From Gracilariopsis chorda (Eukaryota; Rhodophyta; Florideophyceae; Gracilariales; Gracilariaceae): DNA of 64,000 nucleotides. Numbering within the stretch: the stretch's first letter is position 1; every line of letters begins with the position of its first letter. The notes below the pieces were generated by a model, which ran no database searches, was not told the origin of the DNA, and was given only the letters and a program-made list of their open reading frames with translations. The DNA lies in the NCBI GenBank assembly GCA_003194525.1, contig NBIV01000048.1:124001-188000 (forward strand). The letters run 5' to 3'. Both the position numbers and the translations under genes were made by a program. Shown here piece by piece: positions 52,698 to 64,000 of the stretch.

Positions 52698-55600
52698 ATG
52701 GCGTATGGCGACTCCAGTGGGGCTGAGGACTCTTATCCCTTCTATTGCATGTTGCATAGCACGAAATGCCCTGAGAGGGGAGGTGTTTTTGATGGCCGTG
52801 CTTCGCAAAGAGCAGTTCACGAACCCAAACCCGAGCTTTGGAAGCAACACTCCTCGGTTTCACAGGAAGGAGGTAGGCCGTTTTCCAATCTACCGAAGAG
52901 GCCGCAGCAAGGAACTATCTCAGGGGAAGGCATCGGGAAAGGTGGCGTAAACGATGTAAAATGCTCGGATGGACTTCTGGATAACGCGTTTAACGTCGAG
53001 AGTGGCGTAAGAGGCGATTTTGGCATTAGCTCTTTTGAAGCTGACCCCCCTGCTGCTTCTCCGAACTCCTCAACACAAACAGTGGACGCGAATTGCGAGC
53101 GTGCACGCCACAGCGCTTTGGGCGCCGAATTAGGCTCAAAAATGAGTGAGGAGAGTGAAACTCTCAACGCAAACGTTTCATATGCGCAGCAGGTTTCAGA
53201 TGAGCAATCCGTTGAAGAAGAGGAGGCGCCGCTCATTGATCGATTCCTAGATGACGAAGAGGAGGTTCCTTCATGCTTCTTCGAAGACTCTGATGGTGGC
53301 ATCCTGAATGAAGAAGAATCGGAATCGAAGGAGAAGGATGGCCTTGGAGAGAAGGACGAAAAGTACTGGACAGAAGATGGTGATGAAGAACTGGGCACGG
53401 AATCCGTACAGAACACGATACCGAATGAGAGAATTGAGGAGTGTTTTAAAGCAGCAGTCTTAGCCTATCTGGAAACCCTTCCTCTCAATGCTCCTGGTGT
53501 CACGGTTCTGAAGGAAGTTCAATTTATCGCGGACTGCTTCGGGTACAGCTTATTCGTAAGGACTTCTATATACTTTGGAGAACGAAAGCGATCTCCGGAT
53601 AAGGCAAAGTCTCCCAAGAGTCGTGGTGCTGAACGTGGGAATAGAAGGGTGCTGAAGAAGGGAATCTTGAAGTGCGATCAATATAATAACAAGATGAGGC
53701 GATGCCTCTTCTCGATAACGATTAAGACGGAGGATTCTGGGCAGGAGGAAGATGGTGGAATGATCTACGTGGCTAATTTAAATGGTTGTAAACATGGACA
53801 TGGTCCCTCTTGGAGCTTTGGTATTAGACATCTCAAGCCGCAAATGCGTTCTGAAGCGATACATATGACGAACGATTTGCATATGAGCTTTACAGATACC
53901 ATACGATACCTGGAAGACAAGTACAATCAAAAGATAAATCCGGTATCGGCGAGGAAGAAGTTGAGGTATGCTTCCTCCACAAGCAATCTCCGCGATTTGG
54001 AATGTGTAAGGTTGTGTGATCTGCTCTTTTCGTTGAGCCAGGAGGATGCAGGAAGTAAGGGATTCTTCGCTGCGGATGATTCGGGTAGGATGAAGTACGC
54101 TTGTTGGTCGTTTCGAGAGTGGATGGAAGACTACCAGAAGTTCGGCATTGTTCCGGGGGTATCTATTGATTTTAAAGCCATAGCCAATAGATACGGTTTC
54201 CCTCTGGTCACCATTAATGTAAGAGACAATGATGGTCATGTGTTGACATTTTTCATGGGGTTCATGTGCTCCGAAACAGAAGAGGACTTCGTACGAATTC
54301 TGTCCTACTTCAAGTCTATAGTCGCCGTCTCACCGGCGATGGTAGTGATGGACCAGAACACTGCGTGTATAAATGCAGCTGAGAAGGTGTTCAATTCGTC
54401 CTATATAAGCCTCGACGAATGGCATCTGAACGAGAATCAGAAGAAGAATGTGGCCAATTGCTGTAGAAAGATTGATAAGATGGAGTGGATGCACGATATG
54501 AAGAAAGACCTGTTCAACCTCAGAAATTCATATACGTCGGAAACGTTTTTCGAAAGGAGAAGAATGCTAGAATCCAAGTACTTTGATGCTTTTGACGATC
54601 GTCTCCCTGTGTGGTATAAGTACTTGTACCACTATAAGCCGCATATACTGGTGTCTTGCTTCCGAAATGCGGCTATACCTACCCGTTACATGTTCCAAGG
54701 AACTGGCTACACCGAATCTTCTAACTCTGCATACAAGAAGATCATTATATCGAAGAAGATTCCCTTGTGCAAGGTTCCTTTGGAGGTTCGGCGTATATCC
54801 CAAGAACGGGCTGATACCCGGAACTTGGAGCTTGTAAGAACCTTATCTTCTCAAAGTGGGAGATATTGGAAGACAAGAGAGCTTGAGCAATTTCTACCTG
54901 TAGAAGTTGTAGACAGCCTGGTGGCTGAGTACACGAACTACGCCTTGGCGCACTTCGTAGATTTGAGCTTTAAGCCCTCGAAGAATACATTCTTTCCAGC
55001 ACAGAGGTTGTGGATTATTCACAGGAAGCGTGGCCGGAAGCAATCAGAAACCTGGAAAGTAGTTCAACCCCAGCAATGGGACCTGTAGCTCGCTTTGAGT
55101 TGAAATGGGGAAGCCATCTGAGTCAGAGCCGGAATGCGTCGGTGGATGAAGAGCGCTCATCACAGGAGACTGTTGTGCAATTCTCAAAAAGGTATACGGG
55201 GTCGGGGGATGACGTTAAGGCAGAGTTTATTGGTATCTGTTCCTGTGGGCAGCCCTGGTCCATTGGTTTTGCTTGTCGTCACATGGTTCGATGTGCTGTG
55301 GTTTATCAGGAAGAACGTCTGCGGTTCCCTGAACTACGAAACATACTAGGATACTTCATACCTCTTGAAGCGCTTTTCTCTACATACTGGAGAAAAGATA
55401 CTTCTGCTATGACAGTCCCATACTTGGCGAAACTCAGGTCAGAGACCCGATACTTCAACAACGAGGAGATGGATTACCGACTACGCCGTTTTGACGATTC
55501 GACGGAGAAAGAGTTTATCCCCATTGACTCAGATATACTTAGAACCAGTAGCGAAGACTCGGAAGTAGATGGGTACAATACGTACATGGAAGGAAAAAAC

Positions 55601-56071
55601 CTCTACGATGCTTTACATCGACAAGCTACTGGAATTGGACGTGTTGCGGTGAGTGGAGTTCTACGTCTTTTAAGGGATGCCATCGCGAACATTCAGCAAG
55701 AAAAAGCGACAAACTTCGAAGCTATAGGTACCTTAAAACAAGGCTGGCTTCATTAACAGAACACGCGGAAGAAACAGAGAACACTGTCACTTTACTGCAT
55801 CCATCGTCTTCTACAAAAGATTTCAGTTCATCAGGGATCCGTCCGCCAAAAAATGGACGCCACAGGGCACAACGGAGAAAGAAAAGCTCCATGGAGCGCA
55901 CGAGAAAGCGAGCGAGGACAAGCCCACATTCATCCCAGGAAGTGTCTCAGAAAGACTGTCACCCACCTTCAACATCCTCAGAACCAGCTGTGGCACCCTC
56001 AACTTCCATAGCCCAAGACGTGCAAGACAAAGCACTTCGAATTATGTCAAAGTCTCTCGAACACATCCACT
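52698..56071 (+). pseudogene. MULE DDE transposase with FAR1-like and SWIM zinc domains, frameshifted
   Basis: The 52698-55088 frame (796 codons) has an acidic N-terminal region. A second FAR1-like zinc module follows (GILKCDQYNN, NGCKHGHGPSW). The MULE catalytic core has VSIDFKAIANRYGFP with the first D, PAMVVMDQNTACINA with the second D, DEWHLNENQKKN, and YTESSNSAYKK with the E. After a phase change in 55010-55088 comes the SWIM finger CSCGQPWSIGFACRHM. A second phase change near 55740 leads into IRPPKNGRHRAQRRK and a basic/Ser tail ending at 56071, typical of FAR1-family C-termini. Family is certain. Two frameshifts make this copy inactive unless introns restore it; no clear splice sites were noticed. 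Confidence 0.85.
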
Positions 56072-56361
56072 AGCTGTAGCATTGACCACAGGCGTTTGAT
56101 CCCCTTCCTTCTTTCAGAATTTCTTTGAGCTCTTTCTGTTCTTCATAAAAGCCTTGAGGTCTTGCTTCTTTCGCCTTTTGCTTCACTTTAATTCTTTATT
56201 CAACTTCTAGATATCGTCGCATATTCTAAAACCTCGTCCAGGAACGCGTGAACAGTCTTTCTTGCATCTGAGAACCCCGAAATGGAAGCCCAGTTGGAAT
56301 TGTTCCATGCACCTCGATCACTGAAGAGCCAACGTATCTTTGAAAAGACTAAACAATAGTA
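56072..56361. other. Short noncoding gap between convergent MULE genes
   Basis: Pyrimidine-rich, no frame or repeat of note. Lies between the two convergent 3' ends, where polyadenylation signals would be expected. Confidence 0.4.
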
Positions 56362-57732
56362 TCACCTGAACTCATGAACAGCAATCGGAGGTTCAGTTTC
56401 TTCCGACTTAACTTCAACTGTCCCCAACAGTACTTCAGGTCCATGCTGGTTCACGTCGGACTCGTCAATCCCAGGTACACAACTCGACTCTCTTGGTATA
56501 GCTTCAGTCGTTGCACTGTCCACACGCACGTTTTCTGTGAGCATACCTTCTGCGACCACAATGGGAGACTGCTCTGAGTCGACCTATTGAATGTCACCTA
56601 ATTCCTCAACGACTGCTTGACCGTATACCTCATCCGGATCGACAACATCTTCATAGTATTCTTCAATATCAGAATGAGCATCAAGGTCAGCGGGTCTCCC
56701 TTCCGCAGTTAAGTCAAGCTCCTCCACTTCCTCCCGAACATCGAACTCAACAGGCGCTTGTCCATCTTCCTCATCAGCTTCGTCGTACTCATCATCATCC
56801 TCTTCTACGACATTGAGAGTAGCAAAAGCCAGTACAGGTGGCTCCGCTTCAAAGTCCTCGTCGCCACCATACTCTTCGCTTGTGGCATCAACTTCTTCAA
56901 TTTACTCCTCGTCTGCACCCTCTTCAGCACCTCCTCCCTCAACAACAGCCGCATTTACATCAACTACGAGACTGGGAATTGATTCTTGTTCCTGCTCTTG
57001 CGATGTGTCCACATCTTCGGTAAGCATTCCAGCATCTTGCGCTTTAGCGTCGCCCTCGACATCGAAAGCAGTCGCTTCAGGTTCAACTACGCGCTATTGG
57101 CCAGTCCCAGAGCCCTCGTCGTCTTCTCCTTCGGCCTTTACGAGTTCCGTGGCCAAAGCCGGCGTGTGTGCAGCACGATCTAGCGGGTTACCAGTGTCGT
57201 CATCCGCGTTCTCTTGCAAACCCTCGGTTGTGCCTTCTAGGGTTTCCAAAGTAGATTCCCCATACTTCGATGTTCAATCGAGCAAGTCTGGGTTGTCCCC
57301 AGACGTTGTAGCTACATCCTCAGACCCATCCTTAGAGATGGAAGCTGAAAAGAATCCACGGGTTGTCTCAGTGACGTCCTCGTCGGCAATTTCTTGAACC
57401 CTGACGTCGCCGGTCTCGGGAATGGCTATCTGCTCCCCGACTTTGTGGAGCTCAGTTTCCACTGGATTCTCTGTACTGCCGCCATCATCCACCTGCGTTG
57501 CGATCACCACGGCTTCCTCCGAAACAGGTTCGATGGCCCCTAGATCCAAATTGTGCTTTGGAGGCTCATCTTCGGTAATTGGGTAGGCGTCATCCGCAGC
57601 CTTGTCCACTGGGTCCTGGGCCGTAGTGTCCTCTGTAACGCCAATAATACCCACCGCACGATCACGATTCCCTATGCCTCTTCTCCGTCGGCTACGCTCA
57701 CCCGTTTGCACAAAGATGGCGCCAAATGGCAA
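56362..57732 (-). pseudogene. Acidic convergent MULE gene with four in-frame stops
   Basis: One phase stays readable for 457 codons from the ATG at 57732, only 8 bp from the right terminal repeat. Beyond the basic start (MPFGAIFVQTGERSRRRRGIG), the product is very rich in Glu, Asp, Val and Ala, without recognisable domains. It is interrupted by four isolated stops (TGA near 57275, TAG near 57095, TAA near 56905, TAG near 56588) with no phase change. Position and direction match mudrB of MuDR, but sequence similarity to it is not apparent. The opposite strand keeps a Ser-rich 194-codon frame open (56813-57397), which I read as a shadow of the acidic codons. Confidence 0.5.
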
Positions 57733-57739
57733 TTATGAT

Positions 57740-57979
57740 ATTTAAGTTGTGCTGACTTGGCGGCCGGAGAGAGCAGGGATAGAGGGAATGCTCTGACTCT
57801 GCGGATCTACTGGTTAAAATCCAAAATAGGGGCGTATTATTGGCTACAGTAAGATCTGAAGTGGCACGGGCACTTGTGCAGCTCGCCGTGGCACATGCCC
57901 GCTGACTCTCTCTTTTTATTGGTGCAAATGCGCGCTGACTCGCCTACACTATCTACGTCGTGTAGTTTAGCCCTTTCCC
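57740..57979 (-). repeat. Right 240-bp terminal inverted repeat of MULE
   Basis: Inverted copy of 49057-49296. It contains the same gccacttcagatcttactgtagcc and cctctatccctgctctctcc landmarks in reverse complement. Confidence 0.9.
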
Positions 57980-58434
57980 TACTATAAATGTGCGTGTGCT
58001 TGGGCCGGAGTCTGCCGCGTGCATATTATTTCTGGAGCAACAGCAAGATCTTGCAGTACAGCAGCAGCAATTCATGTGAATGGCTGTGCCAGCCGTTCAG
58101 TGAAACGTGTAGACGTACAAGTTCCACTGAACCTGACAGTCAGATTATCAATAAAGCACCGCCGGCGGCTCTGTCTGACTTTGTGTGTCGGCGAACCTGC
58201 CAGGCAATACTGTACCTCATGCTTTTCATGGTAGCAATGCGGTGTAAAGCTTCAACTCTTAGTTTTCACCGCCCTTTCCTTTCCGCTCCCTTCCCACGCA
58301 CGAACGCAACCCACCGGACGCACCTTCAACTCATCTCCCGCTTTAAGCTTTAATTGCACGTGGCGCCGTAGCTGCGCTTATATGTCTCCTGCAAACATAC
58401 TTGCGTTTTCAAAAGCTACTTTTCCGTTTAAAGC
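57980..58434. other. Spacer between MULE and element C
   Basis: Contains ctataaatg at the left edge and no convincing gene. A 121-codon frame at 57988-58353 has no family signal. The last five bases, AAAGC (58430-58434), are the left target duplication of element C. Confidence 0.5.
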
Positions 58435-58745
58435 TCTTGATAGCATACCTACTTGGTGCGTAGGTGCTCGGAAGTTCTGGTGTCGGTGCGTAGGTTGCAG
58501 AAACCCACCAGCACCGTTGTTGCGTAGTAGATATAGAATAGCTACAATTCATACTGTTACCCAAAAGAGAAGTACACTCTTTTGGAAGCCTACAACGGTA
58601 TATAAAAACCTGACTTCTGCAGTACAGAGCAGAAGTCAGAGGCATTGAAGGAACGGACTCCTTCAGCTGTGTGCTTGTTCTCTGTGCCCAGTACCCGAGC
58701 TCGCTAACCCGATCTGACGTACCGTGAACGCTGTTCTACCCAACA
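58435..58745 (+). repeat. Left LTR of element C
   Basis: Contains a TATA box (TATATAAAA, 58599-58607) and two perfect hairpins: CCAAAAGAG-aagtaca-CTCTTTTGG (58561-58585) and CTGACTTCTGC-agtacaga-GCAGAAGTCAG (58610-58639). Ends ...CCCAACA. The right LTR has the same features. Confidence 0.92.
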
Positions 58746-58796
58746 AAGCGCTTTGCGATTCAATGTTGAAGAGCATTACAACGATCGCGGATCGTC

Positions 58797-59670
58797 ATGT
58801 CGTCGTATGGCGTTGTGCACACTATCCAAGCCCCGACTCTTGCAGGAGCATCTCAACCGGAGCTGATCAAGTTTGAAGTGAACTACACCGCCTACACCGA
58901 ATGCGTCGAAGATGTTAACTCCGTAAAACCTCCCAGCCAACGCATCAATCTAGCCTCCGTCCGCCAATGCATGACACCTCGACTCTTGCACAGCCTGTGC
59001 ATCTTAGGACGTATCGAAGAATCTAGTTCTGCCGAGGATGCAACCGACGAGTCAATGAAAGCGTGGTTCAATTGTCGGCTAGCTTTGACCGTCTGTGATC
59101 TCAGTGACCATGTCTAGGAAGCGCTGTTGACGGTTAGGTTCAAGCCAATGTCTCGCGATCCTGCAGGTGCCGCAGAAAATCTTGTTCTGGAAACGATCGC
59201 CGCACTAGATGAGTACAACGCGTCAAGCATCATTACTGACAGTGATCTATGCAAAGAATTTATCGCAAAATTGGTCAAGAAACTGGAACCGCCAGAGCTC
59301 AAGCAAATTGTTGCAGATCAGGTGCGGCTGTGAAAGAAGGAACAAAAGGGAGATTTGAAGTTTTTCACCAATACTATCTCTACCCGGGCAAGCCAGGTGC
59401 ACCTCGTACAGTGTGCAACCCAGAAGCTAAAGAGAAAGCATCCATCATCGCACCATCAAGGCAACCTTTCAAAGAACACTGAAGGTTCTAGCACCGAGAA
59501 GCAGCGTAACAGCCTACACGACAGCCTACGGAAGACCACCGAGCGTCCGGGTGCAGTCGGCCACGCTGGAGAACAATTCAGGAACGGCACGTGGGACAAA
59601 CAGTGCTTGAACAGTGAGGAATGCTCTGGTATACATCCGATCAGCAAATGTCCGGTCACGTCAAAGTAAA
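58797..59670 (+). pseudogene. Gag-like region of element C
   Basis: The region between the left LTR and protease. It is helical, followed by a basic stretch and a single CLNSEECSGIHPISKC zinc-knuckle-like segment. Assigned as Gag by position and by its match to fossil B at 35761-36760. Broken; the domain layout is described, not reconstructed. Confidence 0.6.
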
Positions 59671-62600
59671 AGAGACGCAAACTATTGGACAAGCATCTCG
59701 GAAAGCGATACCGACCCTCAGCGAAGAAAACGCGAAAGCGGCTGTGCTCAGGTCGACTCCGGGACCCACCCCGAACGCGGATGATGGCAGGTACCGTATC
59801 ACACTATACCACATCGATACAGTGGCCCTTGGGGACTCAGAAGCCGATTATTCTACCATCTCGTCGGACATGCTGGAAGCAATTCAGAGTGAATGCTCCC
59901 AGGTCCAAGCAGAACGCCTAGAAGTACCGTTGAAGCTCTACACAGCTCTGAAAGCCGATGAAAGCTTGCCACCTGTCACCGTCTCCAGGATGGTCATCCT
60001 AGACCTGAATATCTTCCTCCCCAGAACTGGACTGCCGTTAAGAGTTCGTGGAGTCCAATTTCTTGTCGCTGACACGGAAATGCCGGAAACGCTTTTGGGA
60101 CGACCGCTCTTGAAGGCAATGGGTTTTGACTTTAACGAGCACTTACATCGCGTAGCCTCTCTCATTGACGGCAAATCTGAGGAAGAACTGCAAGAAGGAA
60201 ACTGCCGGCTGTCGTCTACTACGTTTCGCGGACTGACGTATACGGATGAAGATGAAGATCCGATAGAGCTACCTGAATGCCTACAAGCTGGATTGGGAGA
60301 CGACCAACCAGCCGACATCAAGGAAGCCATAGACTCAGCAGTTGAAGAAGCCAAAAGGAACGGAATTTCCTCTGACGGCTCTGAGAAACTCCGCGAAATA
60401 TTGGAGAAGAACCGAAGCTGTTTTGGGATCAAGCTGGGAACACAGCCTCCCGCTAACGTTCGCCCGCTGTCAATCAAGCTTGCACCGAATGCTGCACCTT
60501 TCAAGACACCGCAGCGTCGATACTCTCCGACACAGCGCGTGTTTATCAGGCACACCATCCAGCAGCTTGAGAAGATAGGAGCGGTATACAAGAACGATCA
60601 GTCCAGATGGGCCTGTCCAGCACTTGCCGTCCCCAAGCCTGGTACAGACAAACTACGGTTTACTGTGGACCTCCGTGGAACGAATGCGAGAACAGTACCA
60701 TTGCAGTCAGCAATGCCTCACCTCGATTCTATGCTACAGGAATGTGGAGGAAGCCAATGCTTTGCAAACATAGACTTTACACACGGATACTGGCAGATCC
60801 CGCTGGACAAGGCATCACAGGAAATCATGTCCATCCAGACCCCACTGGGAATCTACTCCCCTACTCGGACTCTACAGGGCGGGACAGACTCTGGATCGGT
60901 AACGCGCGAAAAGTTCGAGGGTAGGGTAGAACGAATGCTACAGTGGCTGGATGACTTTCTCTTGCACGCTAAGAACGAGGAATAACTCCTCAGAAACATC
61001 ACTGCGTTTCTCCACGTCTGCAAGGAGGTGGGATTCAAAGTCAACCCGAGGAAGTCGTGCTTCTTCACAAAGGAAGTAAAGTTCTGCGGAAGAATCATCT
61101 CCGCTGATGGGATCCGTTTTGACCCGAGGAACGTCGACGTCCTACTCGCTATGAAGGCGCCACAGACCGGGGACGAGCTACAGCAACTACTATGCGCGAA
61201 GAACTGGATGAGGACTGCCATCTTGGACTACGCGCGGTTGATTGAGCCATTACACCAACTTCATGAGCAGGCTTGCAGGACAGCATGCAAGAGAACCAAG
61301 AAGGCCCTAAGGAAAGTGAAGCTCGCGTGGAGTAGCGAGCACAACCGAACATTCGAAGCAGTGAAGATGCAGCTAGCAACTGCAACGAAGCTGGCACTCC
61401 CGAAGGATGGATATCGCATGTGCCTATTCACCGACGCTTCAGAGACCCACTGGGCCGGAGTACTGACCCAATACCCAGAATCAGAACAGAATAGGGACCT
61501 CGAGAAGCAATGGCACGAGCCACTGTGCTTCCTATCAGGCGCGTTCAACGGATCATCAGCCAGGTGGAGCGATCCCGAGAAAGAAGGCTTCGCCATCGTC
61601 GAATCTATGGGCTAACTTGACTACCTGACTGTGGGCCGGACCGTCTCCATATACACAGACCACTCGAATCTCGTCTACATATATGATCCGTACGGAAGTA
61701 ACGCTGGAGTAGCGCGACATATTGCGAACAAGCTGACGCGCTGGGCCTTGAAGCTGAACGGTTTTCGCTTCTTTATTGAACATGTACCAGGAAAAAGAAA
61801 CGCTTGGGCAGATATGCTAACAAGGTGGGCGGTCCAGCCCAATAACACAGTTGACCCGTCCAAATTGGGGAGGATAAAAGCACTGATGACAGCTCCAGTC
61901 AATCCGAGTGTATCGGATGAATACGATTGGCCTCGAATGTGGCAAATACTCGACTCTGAACACCGAACGAACCTCGACACGCCCGAGAGATGTACAAGCA
62001 CAAGTGGAGCTATCCGAGTGCCTACTGGACAAATCCGGATTCCGGACGAAGATGAGAAGCTTCAGTTGAGAATCCTGATCGCCGCACACACCGGGAAGGG
62101 AGGACATAGAGCAACCGATCCCACTTTTGACACCGTAGCAGCTCATGTCTGGTGGAAGGACCTTCGTCGCCGCACTGCCAAGTTCACTCGATCCTGTTTT
62201 CACTGCATTGCTACAGCACATGGCAAGGTTGTCCCACGACCACTTGGACCCACAATGCACGCCAGTCACCCGAACGAGTTACTGCATTTCGACTATTGCT
62301 ATATGAACAAAGGGGAGAAGGGCAAACTCTACAATCTCATCGTGAAGGACGACTTATCCGGATATGTCTGGTTAAGATGTGCGGAGGAAGCCGATTCGGA
62401 GACCACCGTAGACGTTCTAGTAGAATGGTTCGCCGCATTTGGAGTTGCATGGTCATGGATCTCAGACCAGGGTAGCCATTTTAAGAACAAGCTAGTCAAA
62501 TCCCTTTCGAAGAAGCTCAAAGCAGACCATCACTTCACACTACCATATTGTTCATGGAGCAGCGGGTCGGTAGAGGTGGTATGTCGAGAACTGTTGAAAG

Positions 62601-63346
62601 TGTGCAGAGCACTTCTGTCCGAATTCCAACTGCCACAGTCCGCTTGGCCGACAGTACTGCCACTCATCCAGTCGGCGCTGAACAGCACGCCGTCGAGACG
62701 CCTGAATGGGAAATGCCCGCTCACAATCTTCACCGGACTACCCCAGAACTCACCTTTGAAGGGTATTTTGCGAGCACAGGAGGAAAAGGTACCAGTCCAG
62801 GATGTCACTCAGCATCAACGAGAAGCCTTCGAGCGAATTGAAGCACTGCAAACAGCGCTTATGAAGCTTCACAGGGACTGCGCAAACCGCTCTCGCAAGC
62901 AACGCAAGGCGTCCATCGATGCTCACAACTGCCGCACTGGAGTTAGAGCCGTCGATTTCACTGAAGGAGACTACGTTTTGAAGGCTGTGATGCAGAAGAA
63001 CCTCAGAGCAAAGACGAGTCTCAGATGGCATGGACCTTTCAGAGTCCTGCAGTGCAAAGATCAGTACATATTCGAGGTTGAAAATCTTGTCGACGGCGAA
63101 AAAGAGCTAGTACACGGACGAAGGCTTAAGTTTTTCAGCAACAAGGACTACGAGATATCTGAAGACATTCGAGAACATCTCGCCTATCAGCAGAACGAGC
63201 TTTTCATTGTCGAGGATTTCGAAGATATTCGTCGCCGTGGGAACAAAACGGAGCTGTTAGTGAAGTGGACGGGTTTCGCTAAGGACGAAGCAGACTGGGT
63301 CAGTTTTGAATCAATACACCAGGACGTACCGGAGTTACTGGAATAG
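59671..63346 (+). pseudogene. Pol region of element C with C-terminal chromodomain
   Basis: Order: aspartic protease (about 59790-60150, ends TLLGRPLLKAMG), reverse transcriptase (about 60480-61000), RNase H (about 61330-61820), integrase with HHCC zinc (about 62080-62210), catalytic core (about 62270-62700), and a chromodomain at the end (FIVEDFEDI, LLVKWTGFAKDEADWV, 63200-63340). The chromodomain places it with chromoviruses, whose integrase tail is thought to steer insertion toward marked chromatin. Broken in a few places. Confidence 0.88.
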
Positions 63347-63446
63347 TATCTCGAAGAAGTGCAGAAAAATGGAACACGTATACAGCGCAACATAGTATCT
63401 GCTATCAAGAAGAAATAACAGCATTGGAGTTGCAATTATGGGGGAT

Positions 63447-63757
63447 TGTTGATAGCATACCTACTTGGTGCATAGGTGCTCGAAAGCTGGGGTGCTGGTG
63501 CGTAGGTTGCAGAAACCCACAAGCACCGTTGTTGCGTAGTAGATATAGAATAGCTACACTTCATACTGTTACCCAAAAGAGAAGTACACTCTTTTGGAAG
63601 CCTACAAAGGTATATAAAAACCTGACTTCTGCAGTACAGAGCAGAAGTCAGAGGCATTGAAGAAACGGACTACTTCAGCTGTGTGCCTGTTCTCTGTGCC
63701 CAGTACCCAAGCTCGCTAACCCGATCTGACGTACCGCGAACGCTGTTCTACCCAACA
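63447..63757 (+). repeat. Right LTR of element C
   Basis: 311 bp, starts TGTTGATAGC and ends CCCAACA, followed by the AAAGC target duplication at 63758-63762. Confidence 0.92.
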
Positions 63758-63762
63758 AAAGC

Positions 63763-64000
63763 TTGCGCAAATGTGCTCGCACATGGGCGTCATCTTCAAC
63801 ATCGGATGTTCCCACACACTTTGCAATCTTAACTACACTAGCACATAATTCCCTCCCTAACCAACGCTTGGAGACCTCACGTCTACGACGTGTTTGAAAT
63901 TACGCCCGTCTTAGTGCATTTCTTTTTGACAACGCCACTTTCCTCACTGCGCTCACGCAGGCGTGGCAAAGCAAATTCACAGCCGCATTCGTGCGCAATC
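63763..64000. other. Flanking DNA to the window end
   Basis: No gene or repeat recognised in these 238 bases. Confidence 0.5.

Larger units (their letters stand above)
49057..57979. mobile_element. Mutator-like element (MULE) with ULP1, FAR1/SWIM transposase and convergent gene
   Basis: Inverted terminal repeats of about 240 bp (49057-49296 and 57740-57979) differ at about eight sites (near 97% identity) and begin GGGAAAGGGCTAAAC. Inside, on the plus strand, are a C48 protease gene, a FAR1-type zinc-domain frame and a MULE transposase. On the minus strand, starting beside the right repeat, is an acidic frame. The convergent layout driven from each end recalls maize MuDR (mudrA/mudrB). ULP1-type proteases are known passengers of plant MULEs (Kaonashi type). 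No clear 9-bp target duplication is visible. The genes carry several breaks, although the terminal repeats are still nearly identical. Confidence 0.85.
58435..63757 (+). mobile_element. Chromodomain-bearing Ty3/gypsy element C, both LTRs present
   Basis: 5.3 kb with two 311-bp LTRs (58435-58745, 63447-63757), about 95% identical by hand count (16 differences). The direct AAAGC lies on each side (58430-58434 and 63758-63762), a 5-bp target duplication as usual for the family. A G-rich polypurine-like tract abuts the right LTR. Parts: Gag-like region (about 58797-59670), then protease, reverse transcriptase, RNase H, integrase with HHCC zinc, and a C-terminal chromodomain. Structurally complete but broken in about five places. 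LTR divergence says it is not brand new. Confidence 0.9.

Noticed and set aside
56813-57397. 194-codon Ser-rich plus-strand frame
   Set aside because: Shifted-frame reflection of Glu/Asp codons on the opposite strand; the minus frame continues far beyond it and starts at the terminal repeat.
25543-57732. Stop-codon reassignment suggested by isolated in-frame stops in long frames
   Set aside because: All three stop codons occur inside frames, while intact genes use normal stops and are free of internal ones; decay of duplicated and mobile sequences explains the pattern better.
49048-57988. Nine-base target duplication around the MULE
   Set aside because: cgccctaaa and tactataaa agree at only five of nine positions, so no clear duplication.
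1-64000. CRISPR arrays, riboswitches, operons
   Set aside because: The window is eukaryotic and no regularly spaced repeats of that kind are present; the 9-bp GGTACC and 7-bp TTGTTGT runs are simple tandem repeats.

Overview
The window is nuclear DNA of a eukaryote with intron-poor genes. Host-type genes are single open frames with short intergenic spaces, and most of the sequence is nested transposable elements and decayed gene copies. A multicellular red alga (florideophyte, Chondrus-like) is my best guess, from intronless genes packed among Ty3/gypsy, PIF/Harbinger and Mutator-like (MULE) elements. No marker gene fixes the taxon.

Layout. 1-5969: a Ty3/gypsy LTR element on the minus strand, cut by the window edge. 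5988-6980: tandem ~450-bp units rich in hairpins. 6981-9956: unrecognised remnants. 9957-20797: host-type DNA with a small jelly-roll-like gene, a C2H2 zinc-finger gene, a decayed ankyrin-DHHC palmitoyltransferase gene, two Argonaute PIWI fragments in inverted orientation, a decayed four-finger C2H2 gene, and a 99.5%-identical 764-bp copy of part of the first zinc-finger gene. 20803-36760: an old chromovirus-type LTR fossil whose two collinear parts lie either side of an 11-kb PIF/Harbinger transposon (24198-35168).

That transposon is the most striking object. It has matching terminal inverted repeats, a direct TATTA on each side, an open transposase gene at one end and an open Myb-like gene at the other. 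Between them lie about 8.5 kb of passenger sequence, including recognisable pieces of a GT25-like glycosyltransferase, an EME1/MMS4-like nuclease partner, the oligosaccharyltransferase STT3, and a long coiled-coil protein. It looks like a gene-capturing (Pack-type) Harbinger.

37185-46366: a zinc-finger/Argonaute chimeric relic, a secreted beta-propeller gene, a secreted unknown protein and sparse DNA. 46368-48867: a compact second Harbinger gene pair, both frames open. 49057-57979: a MULE with 240-bp terminal inverted repeats. It carries a ULP1-type protease, FAR1-type zinc domains, a DDE transposase with a SWIM finger, and a convergent acidic frame placed like mudrB of MuDR. An 800-bp run of about 25 short perfect hairpins (50510-51312) lies inside it and is unexplained. 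58435-63757: a chromodomain-bearing Ty3/gypsy element with both 311-bp LTRs and a 5-bp target duplication.

The host-type genes share a possible upstream signal: GGTACC-type motifs, often with 9-bp period, lie about 170-460 bp upstream of five start codons. All similarities are by eye; no search was run.
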